Of a stretch of 64,000 bases of DNA, positions 1 to 8,638 are shown piece by piece; positions within the stretch are counted from its first letter, which is position 1, and the number at the start of each line of letters is the position of its first letter. The DNA is from CAWUIO01 sp963922455 (GTDB taxonomy: Bacteria > Bacteroidota > Bacteroidia > Cytophagales > Microscillaceae). Location of the stretch: the NCBI GenBank assembly GCA_963922455.1, contig CAWUIO010000002.1:82950-146949 (forward strand). Reading direction: 5' to 3'. Below the pieces are notes generated by a model. It searched no databases. It had not been told where the DNA came from and worked only from the letters and a program-made list of their open reading frames with translations. The position numbers were made by a program, and so were the translations under genes.

Positions 1-80
1 CCTTCCTTGCTGAGTTTTCCGTTGACGTAATGCATTACGTAGGTCATTGCGTCAAATTTGATGTACTTAATTCCTAACAT
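1..80 (-). CDS. SPFH/Band 7-type protein, N-terminal fragment cut by the window edge
   Basis: Read on the minus strand, an ATG at 78-80 opens a frame that runs off the left edge without a stop (26 codons). The peptide begins MLGIKYIKFDAMTYVMHYVN and continues GKLSKEG. This resembles the start of bacterial SPFH-domain proteins of the type with an IKYIKFDP-like opening and a GK-x-x-x-EG turn. That is recognition from memory on a short fragment. The rest of the protein is outside the window, so function cannot be judged. Confidence 0.5.
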   Translation of the reverse strand, partial: MLGIKYIKFDAMTYVMHYVNGKLSKE

Positions 81-406
81 AAGGGTAGGGGATAAGGTGA
101 TAGGATAAGAAATAGCTATTAAGACACGTTTGTGCCTTGTTTTTTACTGCAACGAAAGCTTTATTTTCGGGTTTAAAGTACCTATAATTTCATATACCGA
201 AAAACATAAAACTTGTTACAATCTTTCAAGGACATATTTTTGGGTGATAACCTAGTTTGCGTAATAATTCTAATGGATGCAAAGTACCCTATTTTTTTGG
301 TTACCATGATTCATCAATCCTTGAAACATCAAGACCCTATCATACCAAGGTATCATATTCAAGCCGATGCTTGGGATTCCTTGAGAGTATAGGTCATTCT
401 TCCCTT
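81..406. other. Non-coding stretch left of repeat copy A
   Basis: About 325 bases between the start of the SPFH fragment and dispersed repeat copy A. It is AT-rich and I see no convincing gene. A reading frame that enters from about 545 on the minus strand is only a shadow of the repeat. The start must hold the promoter for the SPFH gene on the minus strand, but I could not identify a clear -33/-7 pair. Confidence 0.4.
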
Positions 407-538
407 GGCTTAGGGATGGAGCGGCATGTTTGAGCTCGTATTGGGCTGCGGGTAAAGGCAGCGAGTAGCGAGAGCCCGGCCCGCGCCGGCACTTCACTTG
501 ATAGGGAAAACTATTTTTGAGGCGCGGGCAAGCCCCCC
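407..538 (-). repeat. Structured dispersed repeat, copy A
   Basis: Member of the 12-copy family. Read on the minus strand it starts with a G-run and GGCTT and ends AAGCC, giving helix P1. P2 is GCCCGCGCC paired with GGCGCGGGC around a variable loop. P3 is CTCG paired with CGAG. Its 5' end lies 6 nt after the stop codon of the DNA methyltransferase, on the same strand. Confidence 0.85.
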
Positions 539-544
539 GGAACA

Positions 545-1576
545 TTAGTTAGAGCTTTTTGTATTTTGGGCGCGTTGTCTCTGATAGAGCAAGACTGAAG
601 AATCACTCAAGGGTTTGTCGAGGAGTAATTCTAGCCGGGTTTGGGCTATTTTGAAGTATTTGGGCTCGATCTCATAGCCCCAAAATTGGCGATCGGAGTC
701 TACACAGGCGATCCCGGTACTACCACTCCCCATAAAAGGGTCAAGCACGGTTTGCCCAGGAAAACTCACCAATCTCACTAAATGATACATCAAGTCTACA
801 GGTTTGAGGGTAGGGTGATCATTAAAAGCTTCGGCGTGCTGGCGCACTTTGGGGATTACAAAAAACTTATCGTAGGTATCCTGATGGGCTTCACTTCGGA
901 TGATATTGGAGGCTACCCGTCCTTTGGGATGCGGGTTGTGCCCCACGTTTTTCTCACCGGGAGCGTAGGGGATGCGGGTTTCTTCCAAGTTGAGCGCTCC
1001 GGTTCCAAATTTGAGTATATTTTCGGCCACAGTCAAACCTGTTTGCAAGGGCTTTTGTACCATCAAAATGGGCTCATAAGCCGGTTTTAGCCCCAAACCG
1101 GCCCCGTCGTACTGCTTACCTTGGGGAGAAGCGGGTCTTTTTTTAGATTTTTTACGGGTATGGGTATAGCTGGGCGCCCCTCCTTTTTGGTAACCTTGCA
1201 CATACTGATACGTGCCAATTTCTTCGCTGGGTATGCCTAGAATTTTATCAATAGACAGGCCCACGTTTCTACTTTTGGGCATCCCGTTTAGGTAGACCCA
1301 CTGCAATACATCACGTATAAGAAAGCCTTGATCTTCCAGTTGTACCAGGAGGCGGTGCATCAGGCGAACCGAAGAAAAGATGAGTGCATAACTTCCTGGT
1401 TTGAGTACCCGGTAGGCATCCTGCCAGATTTTAGGGTCGGGCAAGTCTTTGTCCCAGTAATGGGCCTGATAACTAATACCGTAAGGAGGATCGCTTACCA
1501 GGGCGTGAATCGATTCCTTAGGCAGTTCACGGAGACCGTAGCAATCCCGGTTATATATATGATAGGCTTGGGACAT
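545..1576 (-). CDS. Orphan DNA N4/N6 methyltransferase (DPPY type)
   Basis: Predicted site-specific DNA amino-methyltransferase using S-adenosylmethionine. The catalytic motif DPPYG is at residues 29-33. The SAM-binding motif DPFMGSGSTG is at residues 279-288 near the C-terminus, preceded by a HPTLKP signature. This catalytic-first order is that of the beta class. The middle (about 95-200), with the GMPKSRNVGLSIDK segment, is the likely target-recognition part. Length (343 residues) is normal for the family. No restriction endonuclease or specificity subunit lies nearby, so it is either an orphan regulatory methylase or the left part of a dismantled system. Repeat copy A begins 6 nt after its stop. 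Confidence 0.88.
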   Translation of the reverse strand: MSQAYHIYNRDCYGLRELPKESIHALVSDPPYGISYQAHYWDKDLPDPKIWQDAYRVLKPGSYALIFSSVRLMHRLLVQLEDQGFLIRDVLQWVYLNGMPKSRNVGLSIDKILGIPSEEIGTYQYVQGYQKGGAPSYTHTRKKSKKRPASPQGKQYDGAGLGLKPAYEPILMVQKPLQTGLTVAENILKFGTGALNLEETRIPYAPGEKNVGHNPHPKGRVASNIIRSEAHQDTYDKFFVIPKVRQHAEAFNDHPTLKPVDLMYHLVRLVSFPGQTVLDPFMGSGSTGIACVDSDRQFWGYEIEPKYFKIAQTRLELLLDKPLSDSSVLLYQRQRAQNTKSSN

Positions 1577-1696
1577 GGATTTGTATTTAGTGCATGTAGC
1601 TCATGCTGAGGGCTTTTTGCCGAGCTCGATCCATAAATTTAGCCATTCCTATCGAAAAACCAAAAAAATTAGCAAGCAATCCTGAAGGCTAGTGGC

Positions 1697-2182
1697 TTAG
1701 TTCTCGATAACTTCCTTGACCAATCCCTGGAGCAATCCTTTCATTTTTTGTACCACGGTCTGGCATTTTTCGCTCTCAAGCTTGAAGGTTTTGGTATAAA
1801 AGGAGGGTTTGAGATAACCTATCTGGGTAAGCCCGCTTTGGTCTTCCCAAACTAAAACCTTAAGGGGGAGTACCGCGCCAATCCTTGGGTCACATTGCAT
1901 TAAAACGGTTCCGGCCTTGGGGTTTCCAAAAATAATTACCCGGGTTTCGCGGAGCTCAAGTCCGGCATTTTTGGCTTGGACATCATGCTTAATAGTGGAG
2001 AAGATCGTCAGCCCTTTTTCTTGGATCGTATTTTGAATCATCTCAACCGTCTTCACCACAGAATGTGGACTTTTTTGATTGCGGAAATGATTGTCTTGAT
2101 TTTGAGAATAGGCCTGGCTAATGCTCAGGGATAAAAAAAGGAATAGACTTCCCAGATAGAATAGTGAAGTAGCAGTACGCAT
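1697..2182 (-). CDS. DUF302 family exported protein
   Basis: A 161-residue protein with a hydrophobic N-terminal segment (residues 7-25) ending near SQAYS, which looks like a cleavable signal peptide, so it is likely periplasmic. The body matches the DUF302 fold as I know it: a VVKTVEMIQNTIQEKGL helix, an IFSTIKHD strand and a FGNPKAGTVLMQCDPRIGAVLPLKVLVW-like core. The family's biochemical role is not established. It stands alone in the same direction as uppP, separated by about 70 nt, so the two may be cotranscribed. Confidence 0.75.
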   Translation of the reverse strand: MRTATSLFYLGSLFLFLSLSISQAYSQNQDNHFRNQKSPHSVVKTVEMIQNTIQEKGLTIFSTIKHDVQAKNAGLELRETRVIIFGNPKAGTVLMQCDPRIGAVLPLKVLVWEDQSGLTQIGYLKPSFYTKTFKLESEKCQTVVQKMKGLLQGLVKEVIEN

Positions 2183-2255
2183 GTCGTAAAGGTATAGTTT
2201 ACCTTGGGAACGCGGCTCAGCTCCAGAAAATTCGTCTTGGGGATAAAAATTGGAA

Positions 2256-3038
2256 TTAAACTTTGAGATCCCAGCCCAAGTAAAACAATATTAAAATGGT
2301 CAAACCCAGGACGATACGATAATAGCCAAAAGCTTTAAATCCATACTTAGTTAAAAAGCTGATAAAGAATTTGATAGCTACCATGGCTACCAAAAAAGCT
2401 ACTACATTACCAAATATTAAAATACCTAGGTTTTCTGCGGTAATGGCTTGGTAATCTTTCAGAAGTTTATAGCCTGAGGCCGCAAACATGGTGGGAACGG
2501 CCAAAAAGAAAGAAAACTCAGCCGCTTGCTTACGAGACCATTTTTGTACCATACCCCCGATAATGGTAGCGGCCGAGCGGGATACTCCAGGGATCATAGC
2601 AATACACTGGAAAAATCCGACAGCCAAGGCAGAGGGGTAGGTAACTTCTTGCTCCCCTTTGCTTTCTGCGCCAGGAAACCAGCTATCTACAAATACCAAG
2701 ACGATACCTCCTAACAATAGTGAAACGGCTACCACAATGATATTTTCCAAGAGCATATCAATATATTCGCCTAAGAGGAGACCAATCACCGCTGCGGGCA
2801 GAAAAGCCACAAAAAGCTTAAAATAGAACTCAAGAGAGTTAAAAAAGCGGCGCCAATAGAGGATAACAACCGAAAGAATAGCGCCAAACTGGATGTTGAC
2901 TTCATATACTTTGGTAAAAGTCAACTTATTAATATCCATCAGATAGGAAGCGATAATCATATGCCCGGTAGAGGAGATGGGTAAAAACTCAGTAATACCT
3001 TCTACCACGGCCAGGATAAATGCCTGAATGTAGTCCAT
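2256..3038 (-). CDS. uppP: Undecaprenyl-diphosphatase UppP (BacA)
   Basis: Integral membrane phosphatase that recycles undecaprenyl pyrophosphate to the monophosphate lipid carrier used for peptidoglycan and surface polysaccharide export. It gives background bacitracin tolerance. The two family motifs are present: EGITEFLPISSTGHM at residues 14-28 and PGVSRSAATI at about 150-159. About seven to eight hydrophobic segments cover the 260 residues, the usual length. The upstream neighbour on the same strand is a DUF3098 protein, a pairing commonly seen in Bacteroidota, often with ftsX before and truB after. Neither of those is here. Confidence 0.95.
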   Translation of the reverse strand: MDYIQAFILAVVEGITEFLPISSTGHMIIASYLMDINKLTFTKVYEVNIQFGAILSVVILYWRRFFNSLEFYFKLFVAFLPAAVIGLLLGEYIDMLLENIIVVAVSLLLGGIVLVFVDSWFPGAESKGEQEVTYPSALAVGFFQCIAMIPGVSRSAATIIGGMVQKWSRKQAAEFSFFLAVPTMFAASGYKLLKDYQAITAENLGILIFGNVVAFLVAMVAIKFFISFLTKYGFKAFGYYRIVLGLTILILFYLGWDLKV

Positions 3039-3106
3039 AATTTTGAAAAGCTAGGGCAATTGTTATTATGCAAGTAGAAGTAAAGGACATCGTAGTCCTA
3101 GACTAC

Positions 3107-3340
3107 TTAGGAATTGTCAGGTGAATTAGAATCCTTTGGGGTATAGAATATAGCCACTACCTGGATAATGTAGGCCAAGAAGACAGTCAAAGGACCCAGG
3201 GTAAGCCCCGTAGTACCAAAACCAAAGGCTTCCGAATCTAGGGTCATAAGCATCAAACCAACAACCAATACGCCTAAGCCGGCTAGCATGATGTAGTAGT
3301 TTATTTTGCTAAAGGCGAATTTTTGCTTTTGCTCACTCAT
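3107..3340 (-). CDS. DUF3098 family small membrane protein
   Basis: A 77-residue protein with two hydrophobic segments, beginning MSEQKQKFAFSKINYYIMLA. The frame is open to an earlier ATG at 3394, but the homologous part starts at the internal ATG at 3338-3340, which I prefer. The FAF-x-x-xNY-x-x-M-x-AG opening followed by a second membrane helix is characteristic of DUF3098, a Bacteroidota family found next to ftsX and uppP. Function is unknown; the context suggests a cell-envelope role. uppP follows 68 nt downstream on the same strand. Confidence 0.8.
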   Translation of the reverse strand: MSEQKQKFAFSKINYYIMLAGLGVLVVGLMLMTLDSEAFGFGTTGLTLGPLTVFLAYIIQVVAIFYTPKDSNSPDNS

Positions 3341-3650
3341 ATGAATTGAATTTGCGATGAAGGCATTCTCATTTTGAATGCCCCAAAAGTACAAAAATCC
3401 TAGAACATACGGATGTTAAAAAAAATGAAATTTGACTAGCTTCTCAACACTTAGCCTAAGTCTTTTCGTTAAGAAAATTAAAGTCTGGGATTCTAAGTTT
3501 TACTTTTTGATAAGTTTTTTTTAAGTTTTTGTTAAATTTTTTATTGATATCTTTAGATAATTTGTAATTTAACTAAATAACCTTCCCAAATCACGGGAAA
3601 ACACACACTCTAATGTTGAGCCATAACGTATCGTAAACACGAAATTTCTT
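3341..3650. other. Divergent intergenic region
   Basis: About 310 AT-rich bases between the minus-strand DUF3098 gene and the plus-strand TPR gene, so both promoters must lie here. A perfect 7-bp hairpin, GGCATTC/GAATGCC, sits at 3362-3382 in the DUF3098 leader. A TAATTTG box at about 3555 resembles the Bacteroidota -7 element, but I find no TTTG at the right distance. No gene is seen. Confidence 0.4.
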
Positions 3651-4238
3651 ATGAGATTTTTCTCAAGGATTCTTCAGTATTTCCATCCAGCTAAGGAAAA
3701 AATATTTCATCTGGCCTACCAAAAACTCCAAGACGCCGATTATTCTGGAGCCATTCGGGATTTTACCCAGGCCATTGATGAAGCCCCCGTATATGAGGCC
3801 TACCATAATCGGGGGAATGCCTATTTCCAACTTGAGGAATACTCCCGAGCTTTAGATGACTTTTCAAGGGCCGTTCAAATGGATCCCGCTTCTCCCGAAG
3901 CCTACTTGGGGAAGGCCATCACCTTTACCCGTTTGGGCAAGTACTCAGAGGCCAAAGACAACTATTCGGAGGTCATCCGTTTGCGGCCTGGTCACTCCGT
4001 AGCTTACACCAATCGAGGATATTCTAGCTTAAAAATGGAAGCCTACGATCAAGCCTTAGTAGATTTTAATCAGGCTATACAGCTTGACCACCGCAATGCC
4101 CTGGCTTTTGCCAACCGGGGTACCCTTTTTCACATCATCGGAGATGAAGATCAAGCTACCAAAGATTGGGAAAAAGCTAAAAGTTTGGGCTTTGAGGCGG
4201 CAGGTTGCGCTCCGGGTAGCTTTCCTTCGGGCGAATGA
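3651..4238 (+). CDS. Tetratricopeptide repeat protein
   Basis: A 195-residue protein that is nearly all TPR. At least four 34-residue repeats can be followed from about residue 20 to 165, each with the pattern A-x-x-x-R-G-N/T-A-x-x-x-L-x-x-Y-x-x-A-x-x-D-F. Examples are YHNRGNAYFQLEEYSRALDD and AYTNRGYSSLKMEAYDQALVD. No signal peptide is obvious, so it is probably cytoplasmic or peripherally attached and works as a protein-binding scaffold. The partner cannot be told from the context. It is followed by an unrelated OmpH-like gene after about 220 nt. Confidence 0.8.
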   Translation: MRFFSRILQYFHPAKEKIFHLAYQKLQDADYSGAIRDFTQAIDEAPVYEAYHNRGNAYFQLEEYSRALDDFSRAVQMDPASPEAYLGKAITFTRLGKYSEAKDNYSEVIRLRPGHSVAYTNRGYSSLKMEAYDQALVDFNQAIQLDHRNALAFANRGTLFHIIGDEDQATKDWEKAKSLGFEAAGCAPGSFPSGE

Positions 4239-4458
4239 GCGGGCACTATCCGGGATCAAAAATGTAAATATCCTCCTTTTCAGCCCTATTTATACGTGTA
4301 CCTCTTCTTTTAAATTAGACTAAGGAAGGCGTTTGAAATGTAATTCAGCTCCCCTTATGTGGCTTGGGAAGATTTCACTTATAGATTTATTCTCGAAAAG
4401 GAAGGGCGAATAGTACTATTTTTTTATTTTTGCCGACAATCATCAAAAAAACGTATCT

Positions 4459-5133
4459 GTGAAGCAGTTTTCCATGATCTATCAAGGCCTATTGGGCCTG
4501 GCAGTCATCATTTTATTCTTTTTGCATTTTTCTGGCCCATCATCGTCTAAGTCTAGCCCTGAGACGGAAGCTAATGCATCTAGCGATTCCTTACAAATCG
4601 CCGATAGTACAGAAGTTGAAGCCGAAGATGCCCTCAAACCCAAGTCGGCCGTATCGATGGCTTATGTCAATACCGATTCTCTTTTGCTGCAATATGATTA
4701 TTATGTAAGAGTAGAGAAGCAATTGACGGCCCGCCGCCGCGCTATGGAAGCCGATATTCAAAACCGGCAAAATCAGTTGCAAGAAGAGGCCATTCAATTT
4801 CAACAGTCCTTACAGACGGGAGCCATGACCGAAGCAACCGCCCGCCAAGCCCAAGAAGGCCTTATGAAAAAGGAGCAAAACCTGGTTCAGTACGGGCAAG
4901 GACTGGAAAAAACGTATATAGAAGAAGAACAAAAGAAAAATGAAGAGCTCAACCGTCGAGTCAAAGATTTTGTGGAGCAATACTCCAAGGAAAATGGCTT
5001 TGATTTTATTTTCGGTTACTCCCTCAGTACGGTAGCCCAAGGGGTTTTGCACGGGGATGTGCGTTACGATATCACCAAGGAAGTACTAGCTGGCTTAAAT
5101 AAAGCCTACCAAGAAGAGCAGAAAAATCAATAA
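4459..5133 (+). CDS. OmpH/Skp-like periplasmic chaperone
   Basis: A 224-residue protein with an N-terminal hydrophobic anchor or signal (about residues 8-24), an acidic Ser-rich linker, then an OmpH-type region. The SMAYVNTDSLLLQYDYY opening is typical of the family and is followed by a long charged coiled coil (about 80-150) and a C-terminal FDFIFGYSLSTVAQGVLHG strand pair. Skp/OmpH proteins hold unfolded outer membrane proteins in the periplasm. The frame starts at GTG 4459; ATG 4474 (MIYQG) is an alternative. A TATTTTTG box at 4425-4432 could be its -7 promoter element, although no matching -33 is seen. A strong terminator follows. Confidence 0.8.
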   Translation: MKQFSMIYQGLLGLAVIILFFLHFSGPSSSKSSPETEANASSDSLQIADSTEVEAEDALKPKSAVSMAYVNTDSLLLQYDYYVRVEKQLTARRRAMEADIQNRQNQLQEEAIQFQQSLQTGAMTEATARQAQEGLMKKEQNLVQYGQGLEKTYIEEEQKKNEELNRRVKDFVEQYSKENGFDFIFGYSLSTVAQGVLHGDVRYDITKEVLAGLNKAYQEEQKNQ

Positions 5134-5160
5134 TTTATAGAGTCTTGGCTTTTAGATACA

Positions 5161-5194
5161 GCCCCTCGGCCAAAGGCCGAGGGGCTATTTTTTT
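5161..5194. terminator. Bidirectional rho-independent terminator
   Basis: A perfect 11-bp inverted repeat, GCCCCTCGGCC / GGCCGAGGGGC, with a 3-base loop (5161-5185) is followed by a T-rich tract. It separates the convergent OmpH-like and pruA genes. Its right edge touches the pruA stop codon at 5193-5195, so it can serve both. Confidence 0.88.
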
Positions 5195-6824
5195 ATTCAG
5201 AATCCATAAACGGATATCGGAAATTCGTAGGGGGTACAAACGTTTCTTTGATGGTTCGGGGGCTCACCCAACGCAAGAGGTTCAAAATGGAGCCAGCTTT
5301 ATCATTGGTACCCGAGGCTCTGGCCCCACCAAAAGGCTGCTGGCCTACCACGGCGCCTGTCGGCTTATCGTTGATGTAAAAATTACCAGCCGATTGATTG
5401 AGCTTATGGGTAGCCATCTGGATGGCATAGCGGTCTTGAGCAAAAACAGCTCCTGTAAGCGCATAGGGGGAGGTTTGATCTACCAAATCCAGCGTTTGCT
5501 CAAAGTTTTCCTCGTGATACACATAGACGGTAAGCACTGGACCAAAGATTTCTTCTACCATGGTCTCCGAAAGAGGATCTTGACTTTGTAATACGGTAGG
5601 CTCAATGTAATAGCCCACCGAATCGTCGCAATTTCCTCCCGCCACCAGGCTAACTTGATCATGGGCTTTGGCCCGGTCAATGTACCCTTTGATCTTATTA
5701 AAAGCCCGAGCATCAATGACAGCATTGACAAAGTTGCCAAAATCTTCCGGGTCTCCCATCTTGATTTGCGCAAGATCTTCCAGCATATACTGTTTTACCT
5801 CCTCCCACAAGTTGGATGGGATGTAGGCTCGTGAGGCAGCCGAACATTTTTGCCCTTGAAATTCAAAAGCTCCCCGAATAAGGGCCGTAGCCAAGGCCTT
5901 CGGATGGGCCGATTTGTGAGCGATCACAAAGTCTTTCCCTCCCGTTTCGCCTACAATGCGGGGGTAGGTTTTGTATTTCTCTATATTCTCACCAATCGTT
6001 TTCCATAGTTGGCGGAATACGCCGGTACTTCCCGTAAAGTGGAGGCCAGCAAAATCAGGGTGGGAGAAAACATAATCTCCCAAGACCGGCCCATCCACGT
6101 AGATCAAATTAATCACCCCTGCCGGTAAACCAGCCTCAATCAATACGTCCATAATAACCTTGGCCGAGTAGATTTGGGTATAAGCCGGTTTCCAAACTAC
6201 GGTATTTCCCATCAAGGCCGGAGCCGTAGCCAGGTTACCTCCAATGGAAGTAAAATTAAACGGCGTAATGGCTAATATAAATCCTTCCAAGGGGCGGTGC
6301 TCTAAGCGGTTCCACATACCCGGATTGGAGTCGGGCTGCTCTGCGTAGAGCTGACTCATATAGTAAACATTGTATTTAAAAAAGTCAATCAGCTCACAAG
6401 CCGCATCAATTTCGGATTGATAAGCATTTTTAGACTGGGCCAGCATCGTGGCGGCGTTGATTTGGGCTCTATATGGGCCGGCAATTAGGTCGGCTGCTTT
6501 CAAAAAAATGGCAGCTCTTTGTTCCCAATCCATCGCTGCCCAGTCGGCCTTGGCATTCAGAGCGGCTTGCACTGCTTGTTGCACGTGGCCCTCGTCACCT
6601 TCGTGAAAATGACCCAAGGTATGTTGGTGCTTATGGGGGCAGGCAATACGGGTCCGTTTGTCTGTGGTCACGGCTTCATTGCCAATATACATCGGCACTT
6701 CGATCTCCTCGGCCGACATAGCCTTCATAGTTTGTTGTAATTCAGCCCGTTCGGGTGTACCGGGAGCATAGCTCAACACAGGTTCGTTGATGGGGTAGGG
6801 TATGTTAAAAAATCCTTTGCTCAT
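5193..6824 (-). CDS. pruA: L-glutamate gamma-semialdehyde dehydrogenase
   Basis: NAD-dependent aldehyde dehydrogenase that oxidises glutamate-5-semialdehyde/1-pyrroline-5-carboxylate to glutamate, the second step of proline breakdown. At 543 residues it has the length of stand-alone RocA/PruA1-type enzymes rather than the bifunctional PutA. The aldehyde dehydrogenase signatures are present: ITPFNFTSIGGNL, ETGGKDF with the general-base Glu at about 292, FQGQKCSAASRAY with the catalytic Cys at about 326, and EEIFGPVLTVYVY. No proline dehydrogenase gene is adjacent. It is transcribed alone and ends in the shared terminator at 5161-5194. Confidence 0.95.
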   Translation of the reverse strand: MSKGFFNIPYPINEPVLSYAPGTPERAELQQTMKAMSAEEIEVPMYIGNEAVTTDKRTRIACPHKHQHTLGHFHEGDEGHVQQAVQAALNAKADWAAMDWEQRAAIFLKAADLIAGPYRAQINAATMLAQSKNAYQSEIDAACELIDFFKYNVYYMSQLYAEQPDSNPGMWNRLEHRPLEGFILAITPFNFTSIGGNLATAPALMGNTVVWKPAYTQIYSAKVIMDVLIEAGLPAGVINLIYVDGPVLGDYVFSHPDFAGLHFTGSTGVFRQLWKTIGENIEKYKTYPRIVGETGGKDFVIAHKSAHPKALATALIRGAFEFQGQKCSAASRAYIPSNLWEEVKQYMLEDLAQIKMGDPEDFGNFVNAVIDARAFNKIKGYIDRAKAHDQVSLVAGGNCDDSVGYYIEPTVLQSQDPLSETMVEEIFGPVLTVYVYHEENFEQTLDLVDQTSPYALTGAVFAQDRYAIQMATHKLNQSAGNFYINDKPTGAVVGQQPFGGARASGTNDKAGSILNLLRWVSPRTIKETFVPPTNFRYPFMDSE

Positions 6825-6926
6825 GTTCTTGTTTATAATTTAACTGGAGTAAGTACAAAATTGCCTATTTTTCGGCGAAAGATTAAAGACATATCAGGTA
6901 TTTTTTACCAAACCATGTTTTTTTAC

Positions 6927-7055
6927 GGGGCTTACCCGCACCTTACCCAAAAGGAGTAGATTGTACAAACCTGCCGGTGCGGGTCGGGCTCTCGCTACTC
7001 GCCGGCCCACCCACCACCAGCGGCGGGCTCAAACAGGCCGCTCCATCCCTAAGCC
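6927..7055 (+). repeat. Structured dispersed repeat, copy B
   Basis: P1 is GGCTT/AAGCC. P2 is ACCCGCACC paired with GGTGCGGGT, which differs from other copies on both sides and so keeps pairing. P3 is the long type, CTCGCC paired with GGCGGG and including one G-U pair. It lies upstream of pruA and is not downstream of any visible plus-strand gene, one of three exceptions to the 3'-end rule. Confidence 0.82.
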
Positions 7056-7722
7056 TAATCTTTCTACAGTAATTTTTCACGTAAAAATTAGGAATTTCAA
7101 ATTTTATTTAAAGAACTGATTATTAGCAAATTAACTTTTTTTTCTAGTTTTTTGGAAAAACATCTAGCGCTTAAATCAGCCTTTTGGTTTCAAAAAAACG
7201 GAAACTGTTCGTCGTGCAGGATCTTTTTTGGAGCAAATTTGAGGAAAATATCTAGAATCCGAGGTTCAGGACAGTCTTTGGGGGGAGATTCCAGACAAAT
7301 TCCTCCCCAAGGGTTCAGGCTTTTTCTGGAATGATAAGGTGTTTTTGATTAAAAAAGTCCTTTGCGAGCACCTGTAATAAGTTTAATATATGCAAACTTT
7401 TGACCGTTTATTTACTGTAGGAAGATTAGCTAAGCCAATGCCCGCTGTCAACTTATGTGATGCATACTATTCTGGCGAGAAAGGGTTTGAGTTTAGTTTT
7501 TGGCAGTGAAAAGGGCCCGGACAACGTGGAAATACGGGGTTTTGATGAAGTCAGGTTCCCGTATTGTCGTGTTAACGTGGCTCTGCTTGCTCAAGAGGAT
7601 TACAGGGAAACCGTTTCTAAGCCCGAAGCAGGCAAAAGAAAATGCTTAGCGTTCACTTCCTTCAAATTGCCCGGGTTTTCTGACATTTGAGCCTTCCCCG
7701 GCGCTAAAATTGCTTGGGAAAG
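7056..7722. other. Long non-coding stretch with possible gene remnants
   Basis: About 670 bases between repeat copy B and the DUF697 gene. Two overlapping frames, an ATG at 7391 with about 38 codons (starting MQTFDRLFTVGR) and another at 7457-7690 with 77 codons, look weakly protein-like. Neither is recognised and they overlap in different frames. This could be a decayed gene, but I do not call one. Confidence 0.3.
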
Positions 7723-7751
7723 TTGATATAATGACAAATTTTAGTACCTTG
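7723..7751 (+). promoter_or_regulatory. Bacteroidota-type promoter of the DUF697 gene
   Basis: TTG at 7723-7725, a 19-base spacer, then TA-CC-TTG at 7745-7751. This approximates the TTTG/TANNTTTG promoter of Bacteroidota primary sigma factor. It lies about 37 bases before the ATG at 7789, with nothing else between. Confidence 0.5.
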
Positions 7752-7788
7752 CAATACAAGTATATTACCCAATCAAACAAACAATAGG

Positions 7789-8439
7789 ATGAGTAAAAAG
7801 TCTCGTATGGCAGATGAAGTCGTTGATAGCCACGTATTATGGGCAATGGGAGCCGGGGCCATTCCCCTACCTATCCTGGATATTGCTGCCGTTACGGCCA
7901 TTCAGCTGAATATGTTCAAAGAGCTGTGCATGATCTATGATGTAGATTATAACGAGTCTTTTGGAAAGAACCTCATAAGCTCAATTGCCGGGGCTTCCTT
8001 AGCCAAATTGGGAGCCAGTTTCCTAAAATCTATTCCCGGATTAGGTTCTCTTTTAGGAGGGGTACCCATGGTCGTACTTTCCGGGGCATCTACCTATGGT
8101 ATAGGCCAGGTATTCAAGCAACACCTGGAGATTGGCGGCATGATGTCCACGTTTAGTTTTGAAAATGCGCAGAAAGTATATAATGAAGCCTACGAAAGAG
8201 GCATGAGCTATGTAGAAGAGCTTCGCAAAAAAGCTACCGGAGAGACCACTTCAAAACCAGAACCTCCTCAAAATGAAGAGACTGCCAGTGCAAATAATGG
8301 CAAGACCCAAGCCGAGGAGACCAATACCGACCAAGATATCTTTAAGAAGTTAGAGATGCTAGCCGAGCTCCGTGAAAAAGGGATACTTACCGAAGAAGAA
8401 TTTCAGCAAAAAAAATCTAAACTGCTAGAAGAAATCTAG
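7789..8439 (+). CDS. DUF697-like membrane protein with C-terminal SHOCT domain
   Basis: A 216-residue protein. The N-terminal two thirds (about 5-130) have the glycine-rich hydrophobic DUF697 character: a GAGAIPLPILDIAAVTAIQ helix, then repeated SSIAGASLAKLG and SLLGGVPMVVLSGASTYGIG segments that probably enter the membrane. A low-complexity Glu/Thr/Asn linker (about 150-182) leads to a SHOCT-like end, IFKKLEMLAELREKGILTEE with EFQQKKSKLL. SHOCT domains are short helical modules often at protein ends, with a presumed oligomerisation role. Function is unknown. It has its own promoter and the DUF445 gene follows in the same direction. Confidence 0.72.
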   Translation: MSKKSRMADEVVDSHVLWAMGAGAIPLPILDIAAVTAIQLNMFKELCMIYDVDYNESFGKNLISSIAGASLAKLGASFLKSIPGLGSLLGGVPMVVLSGASTYGIGQVFKQHLEIGGMMSTFSFENAQKVYNEAYERGMSYVEELRKKATGETTSKPEPPQNEETASANNGKTQAEETNTDQDIFKKLEMLAELREKGILTEEEFQQKKSKLLEEI

Positions 8440-8638
8440 ATAAGCTCCTCCAAATAAGGTGCTAGCCAATAATTCCCTCCACGAAAGGTCTTTTTATAAA
8501 AGAAATTTGTGGGGGGAAATTAATTTTAACCCTATCTTGATCTTTTGAATTATTTACTTGGAGTTTCGGTTTAAGGATAACTAAACGCTTGGCTACTCAA
8601 TACCAAGCCTTGCCTATACAAGAGGCTATTAAAGCGCT

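Noticed and set aside
270..545. Minus-strand frame of 91 codons, and similar frames at 27563-27751, 31581-31861, 39671-39868 and 45939-46163
   Set aside because: All lie inside copies of the dispersed repeat. Their similar peptides (for example with QTGRSIP or LKHAAPSLSQ) come from the shared DNA sequence and not from a gene family.
3341..3394. Longer start of the DUF3098 gene at 3394
   Set aside because: The extra 18 residues (MYFWGIQNENAF...) do not resemble the family, which begins near MSEQKQKFAF. They also include a hairpin better explained as leader DNA.
7457..7690. 77-codon plus-strand frame before the DUF697 gene
   Set aside because: No recognisable domain, and it overlaps another weak frame (from 7391). 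The DUF697 promoter lies directly after it. Kept only as a possible gene remnant.
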